Shown: one piece after another, positions 1-6,170 of the stretch | How positions within the stretch are numbered: position 1 is the first letter of the stretch | Layout: every line of letters begins with the position of its first letter | DNA from: Eubacteriales Family XIII. Incertae Sedis bacterium | GTDB taxonomy: Bacteria; Bacillota; Clostridia; Peptostreptococcales; Anaerovoracaceae | Assembly: GCA_031290715.1 (NCBI GenBank) | Contig: JAITNA010000226.1 | Span: 1 to 7,013, forward strand | DNA: 7,013 nucleotides | Direction of reading: 5' to 3' | Notes under the pieces: model-generated | The model's database searches: none | The model's input: the letters and a program-made list of their open reading frames with translations, nothing else | Told to the model about the DNA's origin: nothing | Position numbers and translations under genes: made by a program

Positions 1-310
1 CGCGCTTTAGGTCATGATTTCCCGGCACAATATGAATATGCTTTTCCGGCGGATCGTCAATTTCGCAGCGTTTTGGTTTTGGAATAACCTGTCTTGCAAT
101 CTCGATCAAAAAACGAACCGCGTCCCTCGCGACCGATTCCTCTTCGCCGGGCTGTTCCCCCGCATGGCGATAATCCCCCGTTACAAAAATCTCATCCGCG
201 CATATTTCTTCACGCTTCAAGTATTCAAGAAGTCCATTGCGAAGATTCTCTGTCGACCAGCCGTCGCGCCCCGGCTGATCGTGAATATCTGAAATATGCA
301 GCCACCGCAT
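1..310 (-). CDS. Calcineurin-like metallophosphoesterase, N-terminal part (runs off left edge)
   Basis: Read on the minus strand from ATG at 310 down to base 1, this is open for 103 codons with no stop, so the gene continues beyond the window. The three N-terminal metal-binding motifs of calcineurin-like phosphoesterases are present in the right order: SDIH (Asp8, His10), GDYRHAG (Asp46) and PGNHD (Asn98, His99, Asp100). In the family these residues bind a dinuclear metal centre and the neighbouring His acts in phosphoester hydrolysis; the remaining histidines would lie beyond the edge. The start MRWLHISDIH is typical of the family, and a purine-rich Shine-Dalgarno (GGGAGAGGTGAGGG on the minus strand, about 317-330) precedes the ATG. 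There is no signal peptide, so it is probably cytoplasmic. It has its own promoter and diverges from the toxin-antitoxin remnant. The substrate cannot be told from this part; some proteins with this start carry further C-terminal domains, which would not be visible here. The family call is firm, the exact role unknown. Confidence 0.88.
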   Translation of the reverse strand, partial: MRWLHISDIHDQPGRDGWSTENLRNGLLEYLKREEICADEIFVTGDYRHAGEQPGEEESVARDAVRFLIEIARQVIPKPKRCEIDDPPEKHIHIVPGNHDLKR

Positions 311-357
311 CGCAAAACCCTCACCTCTCCCGCGAAAAATGTGTTCAGAACAATTGA

Positions 358-387
358 ATTATAGCATTTTGCAACGGAAACGGTCAA
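358..387 (-). promoter_or_regulatory. Sigma-70-type promoter of the metallophosphoesterase gene
   Basis: On the minus strand there is TTGACC (-35, bases 382-387), an 18-bp spacer and a perfect TATAAT (-10, bases 358-363). TG sits one base upstream of the -10, giving an extended -10 element. Transcription would start near base 351, leaving a leader of about 40 nt that contains the Shine-Dalgarno of the metallophosphoesterase gene. Called from sequence match only. Confidence 0.75.
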
Positions 388-423
388 TTATTACGCGGGA
401 CGACAGGCGCGTTATCCGTTATC

Positions 424-468
424 GAGAATATCACGTGAATATCACGTGAATATCTCTACGTGAATATC
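424..468. repeat. Cluster of 11-bp direct repeats (ACGTGAATATC) between divergent promoters
   Basis: Three exact copies of ACGTGAATATC lie at 433-443, 444-454 and 458-468. The first two abut and the third follows after 3 bp, so the periods are 11 and 14 bp. A partial copy (GAGAATATC, 424-432) precedes them. The first two copies are preceded by TC, so each junction forms the palindrome CACGTG. The cluster lies between the two divergent promoters of the flanking genes, about 25 bp upstream of the antitoxin -35 and 45 bp upstream of the metallophosphoesterase -35. This placement would suit binding sites for a regulator, but no binding protein can be named. A fourth match to the core (CGTGAATATC) at 280-289 lies inside the metallophosphoesterase gene, where it encodes part of the SDIH motif, and is probably chance. 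Confidence 0.65.
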
Positions 469-492
469 TCTTTGCGGTTTTGGCCAAGTTTG

Positions 493-521
493 TTGACCAT
501 ATTGTCATATGGGAGTATGAT
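493..521 (+). promoter_or_regulatory. Sigma-70-type promoter of the antitoxin gene
   Basis: TTGACC (493-498) is followed by a 17-bp spacer and TATGAT (516-521), a near-consensus promoter with optimal spacing. Transcription would begin around 528, about 18 nt before the antitoxin ATG at 546. This settles the antitoxin start: the in-frame ATG at 480 lies upstream of the -35 box and cannot be on this transcript. Confidence 0.72.
497..512. promoter_or_regulatory. Inverted repeat in promoter spacer, candidate antitoxin operator
   Basis: CCATAT (497-502) and ATATGG (507-512) form a perfect 6-bp inverted repeat around TGTC. It covers the end of the -35 box and most of the spacer of the antitoxin promoter. 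Phd/YefM antitoxins are known to repress their own operons by binding short palindromes at the promoter, so this is the natural autoregulatory site. That function is inferred from position. Confidence 0.5.
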
Positions 522-545
522 GTAGACACGAAAGCGAGGTGTATT

Positions 546-788
546 ATGCCAACCAAAGTGAACATCGGCGAAGCGAAAACTAATTTTTCCTCACTTATTG
601 CCCGTGCGCAGAAAGGTGAAGAAATCATCATTGCAAATAGAGGGAAACCGGTCGTCAGATTTGAAGCAATTCTTGAAAGCAAAAAAAGGAAACTCGGGTT
701 TGTGAAAGGGGAGCTGCCCGATTCCTTTTTCGATGAATTGCCGGAGGGGGAACTTATACTATGGGAAGGGAATTCGATGATTTTATGA
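546..788 (+). CDS. Phd/YefM-family antitoxin
   Basis: An 80-residue protein with the family layout. The N-terminal DNA-binding part (about residues 1-45) includes VNIGEAKTNFSSLIARAQKG followed by GEEIIIANRGKPVVRF, the hallmark Phd/YefM signature. The C-terminal toxin-binding tail is LGFVKGELPDSFFDELPEGE and ends LWEG plus five extra residues. In complete systems this protein masks a VapC-type ribonuclease and represses the operon. The ATG at 546 has a Shine-Dalgarno (GCGAGGTG, about 533-540) and lies just downstream of a strong promoter. The length is normal for the family. Its 3' end overlaps the toxin remnant, and the last residues (NSMIL) do not look like the family's usual ending, consistent with the deletion that truncated the toxin having shifted the stop. 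The fold appears intact, so it could still repress its promoter or neutralise a related toxin elsewhere. Confidence 0.9.
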   Translation: MPTKVNIGEAKTNFSSLIARAQKGEEIIIANRGKPVVRFEAILESKKRKLGFVKGELPDSFFDELPEGELILWEGNSMIL

Positions 789-994
789 TGAATATCTTGG
801 ACATCACTTCCGAGTTTGGATGCCGGGATCTGCCGATCCGCAGGGATGCGGCTTTACTTGCCGCACAGTTTGAGTGGGACAACCGGGATCCGTTTGACAG
901 GATTCTTGCCGCACAGGCAAAAACACAAGATTTGCTTTTGATTACAAACGACAAAAAGCTGCAGACGCTTCCGCTGATTGAAACCGTTTGGTGA
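761..994 (+). pseudogene. VapC-like PIN-domain toxin, N-terminally truncated remnant
   Basis: The 77-residue frame matches only the C-terminal half of a PIN-domain ribonuclease: LPIRRDAALLAAQ, then NRDPFDRILAAQA (the RDPFDR core, residues 42-47), then LLLITNDKKL (Asp64), ending ETVW. VapC toxins of this type are normally about 125-130 residues and begin with a strand of the LLDTH type carrying the first catalytic Asp, followed by a catalytic Glu near residue 40. Both are missing, about 50-55 residues in all, so the RNase should be inactive. The frame starts at ATG 761 with GGAGGGGG at 743-750; ATG 785 and 788 are alternatives, and ATG 785 forms an ATGA overlap with the antitoxin stop. The junction is probably close to 763-780, where the antitoxin tail runs into toxin-derived sequence. 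The tail past the junction is free of stops, so the event may be recent or the fragment may be kept for another use. It could instead be a genuine short protein, which I think less likely. Confidence 0.75.
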
Positions 995-1084
995 ACAACA
1001 CCCGCGGAACTCCGGTTCAGGAAGTGACTTCTTCGATGATTCATTCCTTATCGCGGCAACGCGGCGGCCGAAATTACGCGGCAT

Positions 1085-1114
1085 TTGAATCCACACCTAT
1101 CTTCATGATATAAT
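1085..1114 (+). promoter_or_regulatory. Sigma-70-type promoter of the aldo-keto reductase operon
   Basis: TTGAAT (1085-1090), an 18-bp spacer and a perfect TATAAT (1109-1114) with an upstream TG giving an extended -10. The start would be near 1121, about 40 nt before the reductase ATG. The rest of the 995-1160 gap shows no gene and no U-tailed hairpin terminator. Confidence 0.7.
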
Positions 1115-1160
1115 TCATTCGTGTTATTGCGTATGAAAGTTAAAGGAGTAACGAGAGAGC

Positions 1161-2291
1161 ATGAATACACGACCCTTTCCTGCCGCGGGGACTGATGTCT
1201 CCTTGCTTGGCTTCGGCGCGATGCGTTTGCCGGTGATCGACGGCGACGCGACGAAGATTGACGAAGCGGAAGCCATCCGTATGATTCGCCGCGCCATTGA
1301 TCTTGGCGTCAGTTATGTCGATACGGCCTATGTCTATCACGGCCAAACCAGTGAAGCCGTCGTCGGAAAAGCGCTGAAAGACGGCTATCGCGAAAAGACC
1401 CTTGTCGCCACCAAAATGCCGTTTTGGATTATGAAGGGCCCGGAAGAGATGGCCCCTACCCTCGACGAGCAGCTGAAAAGGCTCGATGTCGATTTTATCG
1501 ACCTCTATCTGCTCCACGACATCGAGGGGGGGCGCTGGCAAACCGTACGGGACTGGAAAATGTACGAATTCTTGGCAAACGCGAAGGCCGAGGGCAAGAT
1601 TCGTTTTGCCGGATTCTCGTTCCACGGGGAAAGCCCGGCTATGTTCAAGGAAGTCCTCGACGCCTATCCCTGGGATTTCTGCCAGATTCAGCTCAACTAT
1701 ATGGACACACACATCCAAGCCGGGCTTGAAGGCTATGAATACGCGGCGGCAAAAGGCGTCCCTATTATTATTATGGAACCGCTCAAGGGCGGCAAATTGA
1801 CGGATACGCTTCCGGAGTCCGTGCAGCGTTTTTGGGACACGCTCCCGCAGAAACGGACGCCGGCGGAATGGGCGCTGCGCTGGGTCGCCAATCTTCCCGG
1901 CGTGACCACGATTCTCTCGGGCATGTCGACGATGGCGCAAGTGGAAGAGAACGTCCGAATCCTGTCGGACGCGGACGCGGGCGAGCTCACCGCGGAGGAG
2001 CTTGATGTGATCGAAAAGGCCGCGGCGGAATACCGGCGGCTGATCGCCTATTCCTGCACGGCTTGCAAATACTGCCTGCCCTGCACAGCGGGCATCAACA
2101 TCCCGCTGATTATGAATCTGCGCAATTCGTGGGACCTCTTTGACCGCAACCCAAAACTCAAGGGGGAATGGAAAATGTTTGCAAACCCGCCGGCAAGCGC
2201 CTGTATCGAATGCGGAAAATGCGAGCCCTTGTGCCCGCAGCATCTGCCGATCATACAGGCTCTGAAGGAGTCCGCGGCAATCTACGAATAG
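1161..2291 (+). CDS. Aldo-keto reductase with C-terminal 4Fe-4S ferredoxin domain
   Basis: A 376-residue cytoplasmic oxidoreductase. Residues about 1-285 form the aldo-keto reductase barrel, with N-terminal LGFGAMRLP and the catalytic tetrad Asp54 (VDTAYVYHG), Tyr59, Lys85 (ATKM) and His119 (YLLHD). Late motifs include LKGGKL and the nucleotide-site region TTILSGMSTMAQVEENV. Residues about 295-376 add a ferredoxin-like domain with eight cysteines: Cys299, 302, 305 and 308 (CTACKYCLPC) and Cys348, 351, 354 and 358 (CIECGKCEPLCP), enough for two 4Fe-4S clusters. This fusion is a known family, widespread in anaerobes, thought to reduce carbonyl compounds with electrons passing between NAD(P)H or flavin/ferredoxin partners and the clusters; its substrate is generally unknown. 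The length is full. AAAGGAG (1142-1148) lies 12 nt before the ATG, a little far but acceptable, and MNTRPFPAAGTDVSLLGFG is a typical N-terminus. It is first of three closely spaced genes, with the sensor kinase starting 30 bp after its stop. Confidence 0.93.
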   Translation: MNTRPFPAAGTDVSLLGFGAMRLPVIDGDATKIDEAEAIRMIRRAIDLGVSYVDTAYVYHGQTSEAVVGKALKDGYREKTLVATKMPFWIMKGPEEMAPTLDEQLKRLDVDFIDLYLLHDIEGGRWQTVRDWKMYEFLANAKAEGKIRFAGFSFHGESPAMFKEVLDAYPWDFCQIQLNYMDTHIQAGLEGYEYAAAKGVPIIIMEPLKGGKLTDTLPESVQRFWDTLPQKRTPAEWALRWVANLPGVTTILSGMSTMAQVEENVRILSDADAGELTAEELDVIEKAAAEYRRLIAYSCTACKYCLPCTAGINIPLIMNLRNSWDLFDRNPKLKGEWKMFANPPASACIECGKCEPLCPQHLPIIQALKESAAIYE

Positions 2292-2321
2292 TCACAAAGA
2301 AGTCTGGGGGATATTTTTAAG

Positions 2322-5300
2322 ATGAAAGCAGCAATCGGCAGTTTAAGGAAAGTCGCCGACAGGGTTAGCAGTGCCCTTGACGCGTGGATGGACCGCTTGG
2401 GGTTCAGTATGCGAACCAAATTGGTCATGATTTTCCTGATCGTTAAAATCGTTCCGCTCATCGCGCTGCTCCTGATCGCGTGGAGTCAGTTTGCGGGACT
2501 CGGCGGCGACATTCAGGAGCGGACGCAAGCCTTGACAAAGGAGATGAACCTCACGCTCACGAACGCGGGCGAGCTCGCGGTGAACGACTCTACCGAAGCG
2601 CTGAACGACAGCGCCATCGAGCAGATTGAACGGATCACGACGGATACGGCGCATGCGGTCGCCGATTTCCTCTACAGCCGCGATGATGATATCCGCTATC
2701 TCGCTTCGCTGTCCCCCACAGAGGAGAACTACCGCGGCGTCATCGAGAGTATGACCGGACTTGCGGCGAACCGGGGCGTTTGGTCGCTGTCGGAGGATGG
2801 AATGTCCTGGGTGCGGACGGACGCCCCCGAAGAAGCCGCCGCCGGGGATGTTTCCACCAACCCGGAGAACGACGATGAAGTCGACGGGGCCGGTTTCCGC
2901 TATCGGCCGCCGGATGCGAACCTGACCTATTCCGCCGTGCCGCTCTACGATGAGATCACGTTCATCGGCACGGATTTGAAGGAAAAGGTCAAGGTCGTTT
3001 CGACGGGCTCCTCCAAAACAAATCATCCGCTCAGCTATATTTTGAAGGATATTTCAAATCCCGCGAATACCTACACGGGCGCCGAAACCTACGGCGCCGA
3101 GCTGCGGGAGCTGAAGCCCGGCGATATCTATGTTTCCGATGTCGTCGGCGCCTATGTCCCCTCGCATTTCGTGGGCATGTACACGCCCAAGCAAATGGCC
3201 GCCGCCGCGCTCAAAGCGGAAGCGGCCGCGCTCGGCGCGCTCGAAAAGCAAAGCGGGGAAACCGAAGAGCTCGCCGCCAATCTGACGGCGGCCGTCGATC
3301 AGATCGCCGCGCTCGAAACAGCGCCCTCGGGTACGGGTACGGACGCCGGCGCGAATGAGTCCCTCATGAAGGAAGTAGCCGATAAGACGCTTTCCCTTGT
3401 GGATGCCGCCGCCGAGAACATCTCCGACGCGGCGCTTTTGGAACGCGCGGGCGCGCTGAAAACAAAGATTGAAGGGCTTCGCTTCGATCCCGAAAACGAA
3501 GCCTACGCCGGCGAGGAAAATCCCATCGGCAAGCGTTTTGAGGGGATCGTGCGCTGGGCGACCCCCGTGACAGACGACGCGGGAGAGATCATCGGCTATG
3601 TGAGTTTTGCCCTCAACCATGATCACATCATGGAATTCACGGATCACATCACGCCCATGAGCGAACGCTATGTCGAGCTTCCGAACGCGTTCGCGGGCAA
3701 CTACGCGTTCATCTGGGATTACCAATGCCGCAGCATTTGCCATCCGCGCCATCACTCGATCGTCGGCTACGATGCACAAACGGGGGCGGAGCAGATTCCT
3801 TGGCTCGAAACTTCGATCTATGAGGACCTGCTTGCGCGCGTCGGCGGCGAGGGCCTGTCGGATTTGCAGGCAAACTGGGCTGACGTCGTGAACGACCCGC
3901 AGGTTCCGGACACTGAGTATAGCGGTATCGATGATCTGCTTCCGGGCGTCCCGGTGTTCGACGACCAGTCGCGCGGCAAGAAGCCCGCCCCCGCGCTCAC
4001 CGCCGCCGGCCTTGTGGGGCTTGACGGCCGCTACCTCAATAACGCCCCGCAGTGTACGGGGTGGATGGACCTCACGAAGGAAGGCGGTTCCGGCTCTTTC
4101 TATATCCTTTGGAGCGGCCTTTACAAGCTCACGACCGCGGCGGCCATCCCCTACTATACCGGGCAGTACGCCCCCTCGGAGGAGAACGGCTTTTCCCGGC
4201 GCGGGTTTGCGATGGTGACGATCGGCGCCGGCCTTGAGGATTTTCAGCAGCCGGCTCACGCAACGGCGGAAAAACTCGATGCGGCAATCGCGGCGGCAAA
4301 CGAGGAGATTGAAAAATCATCCGCGGATACGCAGAAAACCATCAATGACAACCTCACAAAGACGACGATTCAATTGGTGGCGACGACCGCCATTATTGTA
4401 CTTCTCGTCATTTTCATCGCGGTTTGGATGGCATCGTTCATCGCCAACAACATCTATGTACTCATCCGCGGCCTTACGCGCTTCCGCATGGGCGAGCGCC
4501 AGTTCCGTTTCCATACCGCGCGCACGGACGAATTCGGCGAATTGGCCGATTCCTTCGACGATATGGCCGACAGCATCACCGGCAGTGTGAGTACGCCGCT
4601 GTCAATCACGGATACAGACCTCAAGCTTATCTATATGAATGATATGGCCCTTGACGCGACAGGCAACAAATTGGAGGACATTACCGGGCAATCCTACAAG
4701 GTCAACAGCATCTACCCGTTCGCGACCGAATACTGCCCCATTACCGCCTTGGATGAAAACCGTGAAGCGGCGGTGTATTACAACAAGCACAACGGCCGGT
4801 ACTATCAGGGCGGCGCTTTGTATCTGTACGGGAAAGACGGGGAAAAGATCGGCTATATCATCACATCCACGGATTTGACGGAGGTATCGTTGAACCGGAT
4901 TCGCCTTGAACAGGCCGTCAGCGACGCCAACCGCGCCAACGAAGCCAAGGGCGCTTTCCTCGCGCGGATGAGCCACGAGATCAGGACGCCCATGAACGCG
5001 ATCATCGGGGTCACAAACATCGTGGAGAAAAAGCTCGGCGACATCGCGGTCTATACGCCCGAGCTGACCGAAATCAAGAGCCATGTCGCGCAGATCGAAA
5101 ACAGCTCACAGCATCTGCTCGGCCTTTTGAACGACATTCTTGACCTTTCCAAGATCGAAGCGGGCAAGATCGAAATCTCGAAAGAGCCCATCGATCTGCA
5201 AAAACTCGTGTCCACGGTCGAGGAAATCATCCGGCCCCGCTGCGCGGAGAAGAATATTACGCTCGAAACGCGATTTGACCCCGCTTTGGACGTTTCCGCT

Positions 5301-6116
5301 TCCTACCTCAGCGATTCGCTGCGGCTGCGGCAGGTGCTGATCAACCTGCTCGGCAACGCGGTCAAATTCACGCCCGAACTCGGGCATATCAACTTCTTCG
5401 CGGACAAGACCGGCGAATCCGGGGACATGGTCCGCATCAAATTCACCGTGAACGATACGGGGATCGGGATCAGCGAAGAATCCCTTTCGACGATATTCGA
5501 GGTCTTTGAACAGGGCGACGGCGGCATTACGCGGCAATACGGCGGGACGGGGCTCGGGCTTCCGATCAGCCGCAGCATCGTACAGCTGCTCGAAGGCGAT
5601 ATTATCGTCAACAGCAAACCGGGCGAGGGCAGCGACTTTTCCTTTGAGATTTGGGTCGAGAAATCCACGCGGCCGATATCAAACGCGGCCCTATTATCGG
5701 ACGATGCCATTGTCAATTTCGCGGACAAATGCATCCTCATTGTCGACGATGTCGAGATCAACCGCATGATCGCGAGTACCCTGCTCGAGGACACCGGCAT
5801 TGCGGTCGCGGAAGCCGGCGACGGCGAAGAGGCCTTGCAATGTTTCAAAGAGTCGGAGCCGCACGGGATCGACATCATCCTCATGGATGTGATGATGCCT
5901 GTTATGAACGGCTTGGAAGCGGCTTCGGCCATCCGCGCGCTCGACCGGGAGGACGCAAAAACCGTCCCCATCATCGCCCTGACCGCCAACGCATTCAAAG
6001 AGGATATGGACAAAACGATCGCCGCAGGCATGGACGCGCACCTCTCAAAGCCCATCGATCCGGACAGCCTGATCGAGATTTTGTACAAATACCTCGCGCA
6101 TGAGAACGGAAGTTGA
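2322..6116 (+). CDS. Membrane hybrid sensor histidine kinase (Cache-type sensor, HAMP, PAS, HisKA, HATPase, REC)
   Basis: A 1264-residue inner-membrane sensor. The first membrane helix is at about 34-54. A very large extracytoplasmic region (about 55-683) starts with a Cache-type helix (HAVADFLYSRDDDIRYLASL). It also contains GDIYVSDVVGAYVPSHFVGMYTP, an Ala-rich coiled-coil-like stretch (about 293-385), RWATPV (from 412) before a second Cache-like module, and CRSICHPRHH (469-478). The second membrane helix is at about 684-706, followed by HAMP (about 707-753, DEFGELADSF) and PAS (about 757-856). HisKA follows with the phospho-accepting His885 (SHEIRTPMN). HATPase_c shows Asn1012 (N box), Asp1045 (DTGIG) and GGTGLGL at 1074. 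The C-terminal REC has Asp1142/Asp1143, phospho-acceptor Asp1189, Thr1221 and Lys1243. All catalytic residues are present. There is no Hpt or DNA-binding domain, so a separate phosphotransfer or response protein is expected; none is in the window. The ligand is unknown; the Cache class usually binds small metabolites. GGGGG at 2306-2310 precedes the ATG. It is probably cotranscribed with the reductase. Confidence 0.93.
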   Translation: MKAAIGSLRKVADRVSSALDAWMDRLGFSMRTKLVMIFLIVKIVPLIALLLIAWSQFAGLGGDIQERTQALTKEMNLTLTNAGELAVNDSTEALNDSAIEQIERITTDTAHAVADFLYSRDDDIRYLASLSPTEENYRGVIESMTGLAANRGVWSLSEDGMSWVRTDAPEEAAAGDVSTNPENDDEVDGAGFRYRPPDANLTYSAVPLYDEITFIGTDLKEKVKVVSTGSSKTNHPLSYILKDISNPANTYTGAETYGAELRELKPGDIYVSDVVGAYVPSHFVGMYTPKQMAAAALKAEAAALGALEKQSGETEELAANLTAAVDQIAALETAPSGTGTDAGANESLMKEVADKTLSLVDAAAENISDAALLERAGALKTKIEGLRFDPENEAYAGEENPIGKRFEGIVRWATPVTDDAGEIIGYVSFALNHDHIMEFTDHITPMSERYVELPNAFAGNYAFIWDYQCRSICHPRHHSIVGYDAQTGAEQIPWLETSIYEDLLARVGGEGLSDLQANWADVVNDPQVPDTEYSGIDDLLPGVPVFDDQSRGKKPAPALTAAGLVGLDGRYLNNAPQCTGWMDLTKEGGSGSFYILWSGLYKLTTAAAIPYYTGQYAPSEENGFSRRGFAMVTIGAGLEDFQQPAHATAEKLDAAIAAANEEIEKSSADTQKTINDNLTKTTIQLVATTAIIVLLVIFIAVWMASFIANNIYVLIRGLTRFRMGERQFRFHTARTDEFGELADSFDDMADSITGSVSTPLSITDTDLKLIYMNDMALDATGNKLEDITGQSYKVNSIYPFATEYCPITALDENREAAVYYNKHNGRYYQGGALYLYGKDGEKIGYIITSTDLTEVSLNRIRLEQAVSDANRANEAKGAFLARMSHEIRTPMNAIIGVTNIVEKKLGDIAVYTPELTEIKSHVAQIENSSQHLLGLLNDILDLSKIEAGKIEISKEPIDLQKLVSTVEEIIRPRCAEKNITLETRFDPALDVSASYLSDSLRLRQVLINLLGNAVKFTPELGHINFFADKTGESGDMVRIKFTVNDTGIGISEESLSTIFEVFEQGDGGITRQYGGTGLGLPISRSIVQLLEGDIIVNSKPGEGSDFSFEIWVEKSTRPISNAALLSDDAIVNFADKCILIVDDVEINRMIASTLLEDTGIAVAEAGDGEEALQCFKESEPHGIDIILMDVMMPVMNGLEAASAIRALDREDAKTVPIIALTANAFKEDMDKTIAAGMDAHLSKPIDPDSLIEILYKYLAHENGS

Positions 6117-6119
6117 CGA

Positions 6120-6170
6120 ATGGCTGAAAATACAAATACAATAACGATAACGGGAACATTTCCGCGATGA
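6120..6170 (+). other. Possible 16-codon leader or coupling mini-ORF
   Basis: ATG at 6120 opens a 16-codon frame (MAENTNTITITGTFPR) whose TGA stop at 6168-6170 overlaps the next gene's ATG at 6167 in an ATGA arrangement. ACGGAAG at 6106-6112 stands 7 nt before it as a fair Shine-Dalgarno, whereas the next gene itself has only a weak one (GGGAA, 6152-6156). Translating this frame could deliver ribosomes to the next start by coupling. The frame is short enough to be chance, so it is not called as a protein gene. Confidence 0.3.
6129..6152 (+). repeat. Two back-to-back hexamer duplications in the intergenic gap
   Basis: AATACA is repeated twice (6129-6134, 6135-6140) and is followed at once by ATAACG twice (6141-6146, 6147-6152). 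This A-rich, probably unstructured 24-bp stretch separates the kinase stop from the pseudouridine synthase start. It may simply keep the ribosome-binding region open; slippage-type duplication is the simplest origin. Confidence 0.5.

Noticed and set aside
280..289. Extra match to the direct-repeat core (CGTGAATATC) inside the metallophosphoesterase gene
   Set aside because: It encodes part of the catalytic SDIH motif, so selection on the protein explains the sequence; a link to the repeat cluster is probably chance.
14..357. Plus-strand small frames in the first 360 bases
   Set aside because: They are antisense to the metallophosphoesterase, whose three metal motifs, Shine-Dalgarno and promoter are all on the minus strand.
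424..468. The direct-repeat cluster as a CRISPR array
   Set aside because: The units are 11 bp with gaps of 0 and 3 bp, so there are no spacers of CRISPR length.
480..545. Upstream extension of the antitoxin to ATG at 480
   Set aside because: The -35 and -10 boxes at 493-521 fall inside this extension, and family similarity begins only after the ATG at 546.
1021..1031. Short palindrome GAAGTGACTTC in the gap after the toxin remnant
   Set aside because: Five-base arms with a one-base centre and no T-run are too little for a terminator, and it is too far from the next promoter to be called an operator.
1140..2243. 367-codon open frame on the minus strand opposite the aldo-keto reductase
   Set aside because: The plus strand has complete catalytic and Fe-S motifs; the reverse frame is a compositional shadow.
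3054..4259. 401-codon open frame on the minus strand inside the kinase gene
   Set aside because: It lies antisense to the well-supported kinase, encodes an Arg/Gly/His-rich sequence with no recognisable motif, and is explained by GC-rich codon bias that leaves the reverse frame free of stops.
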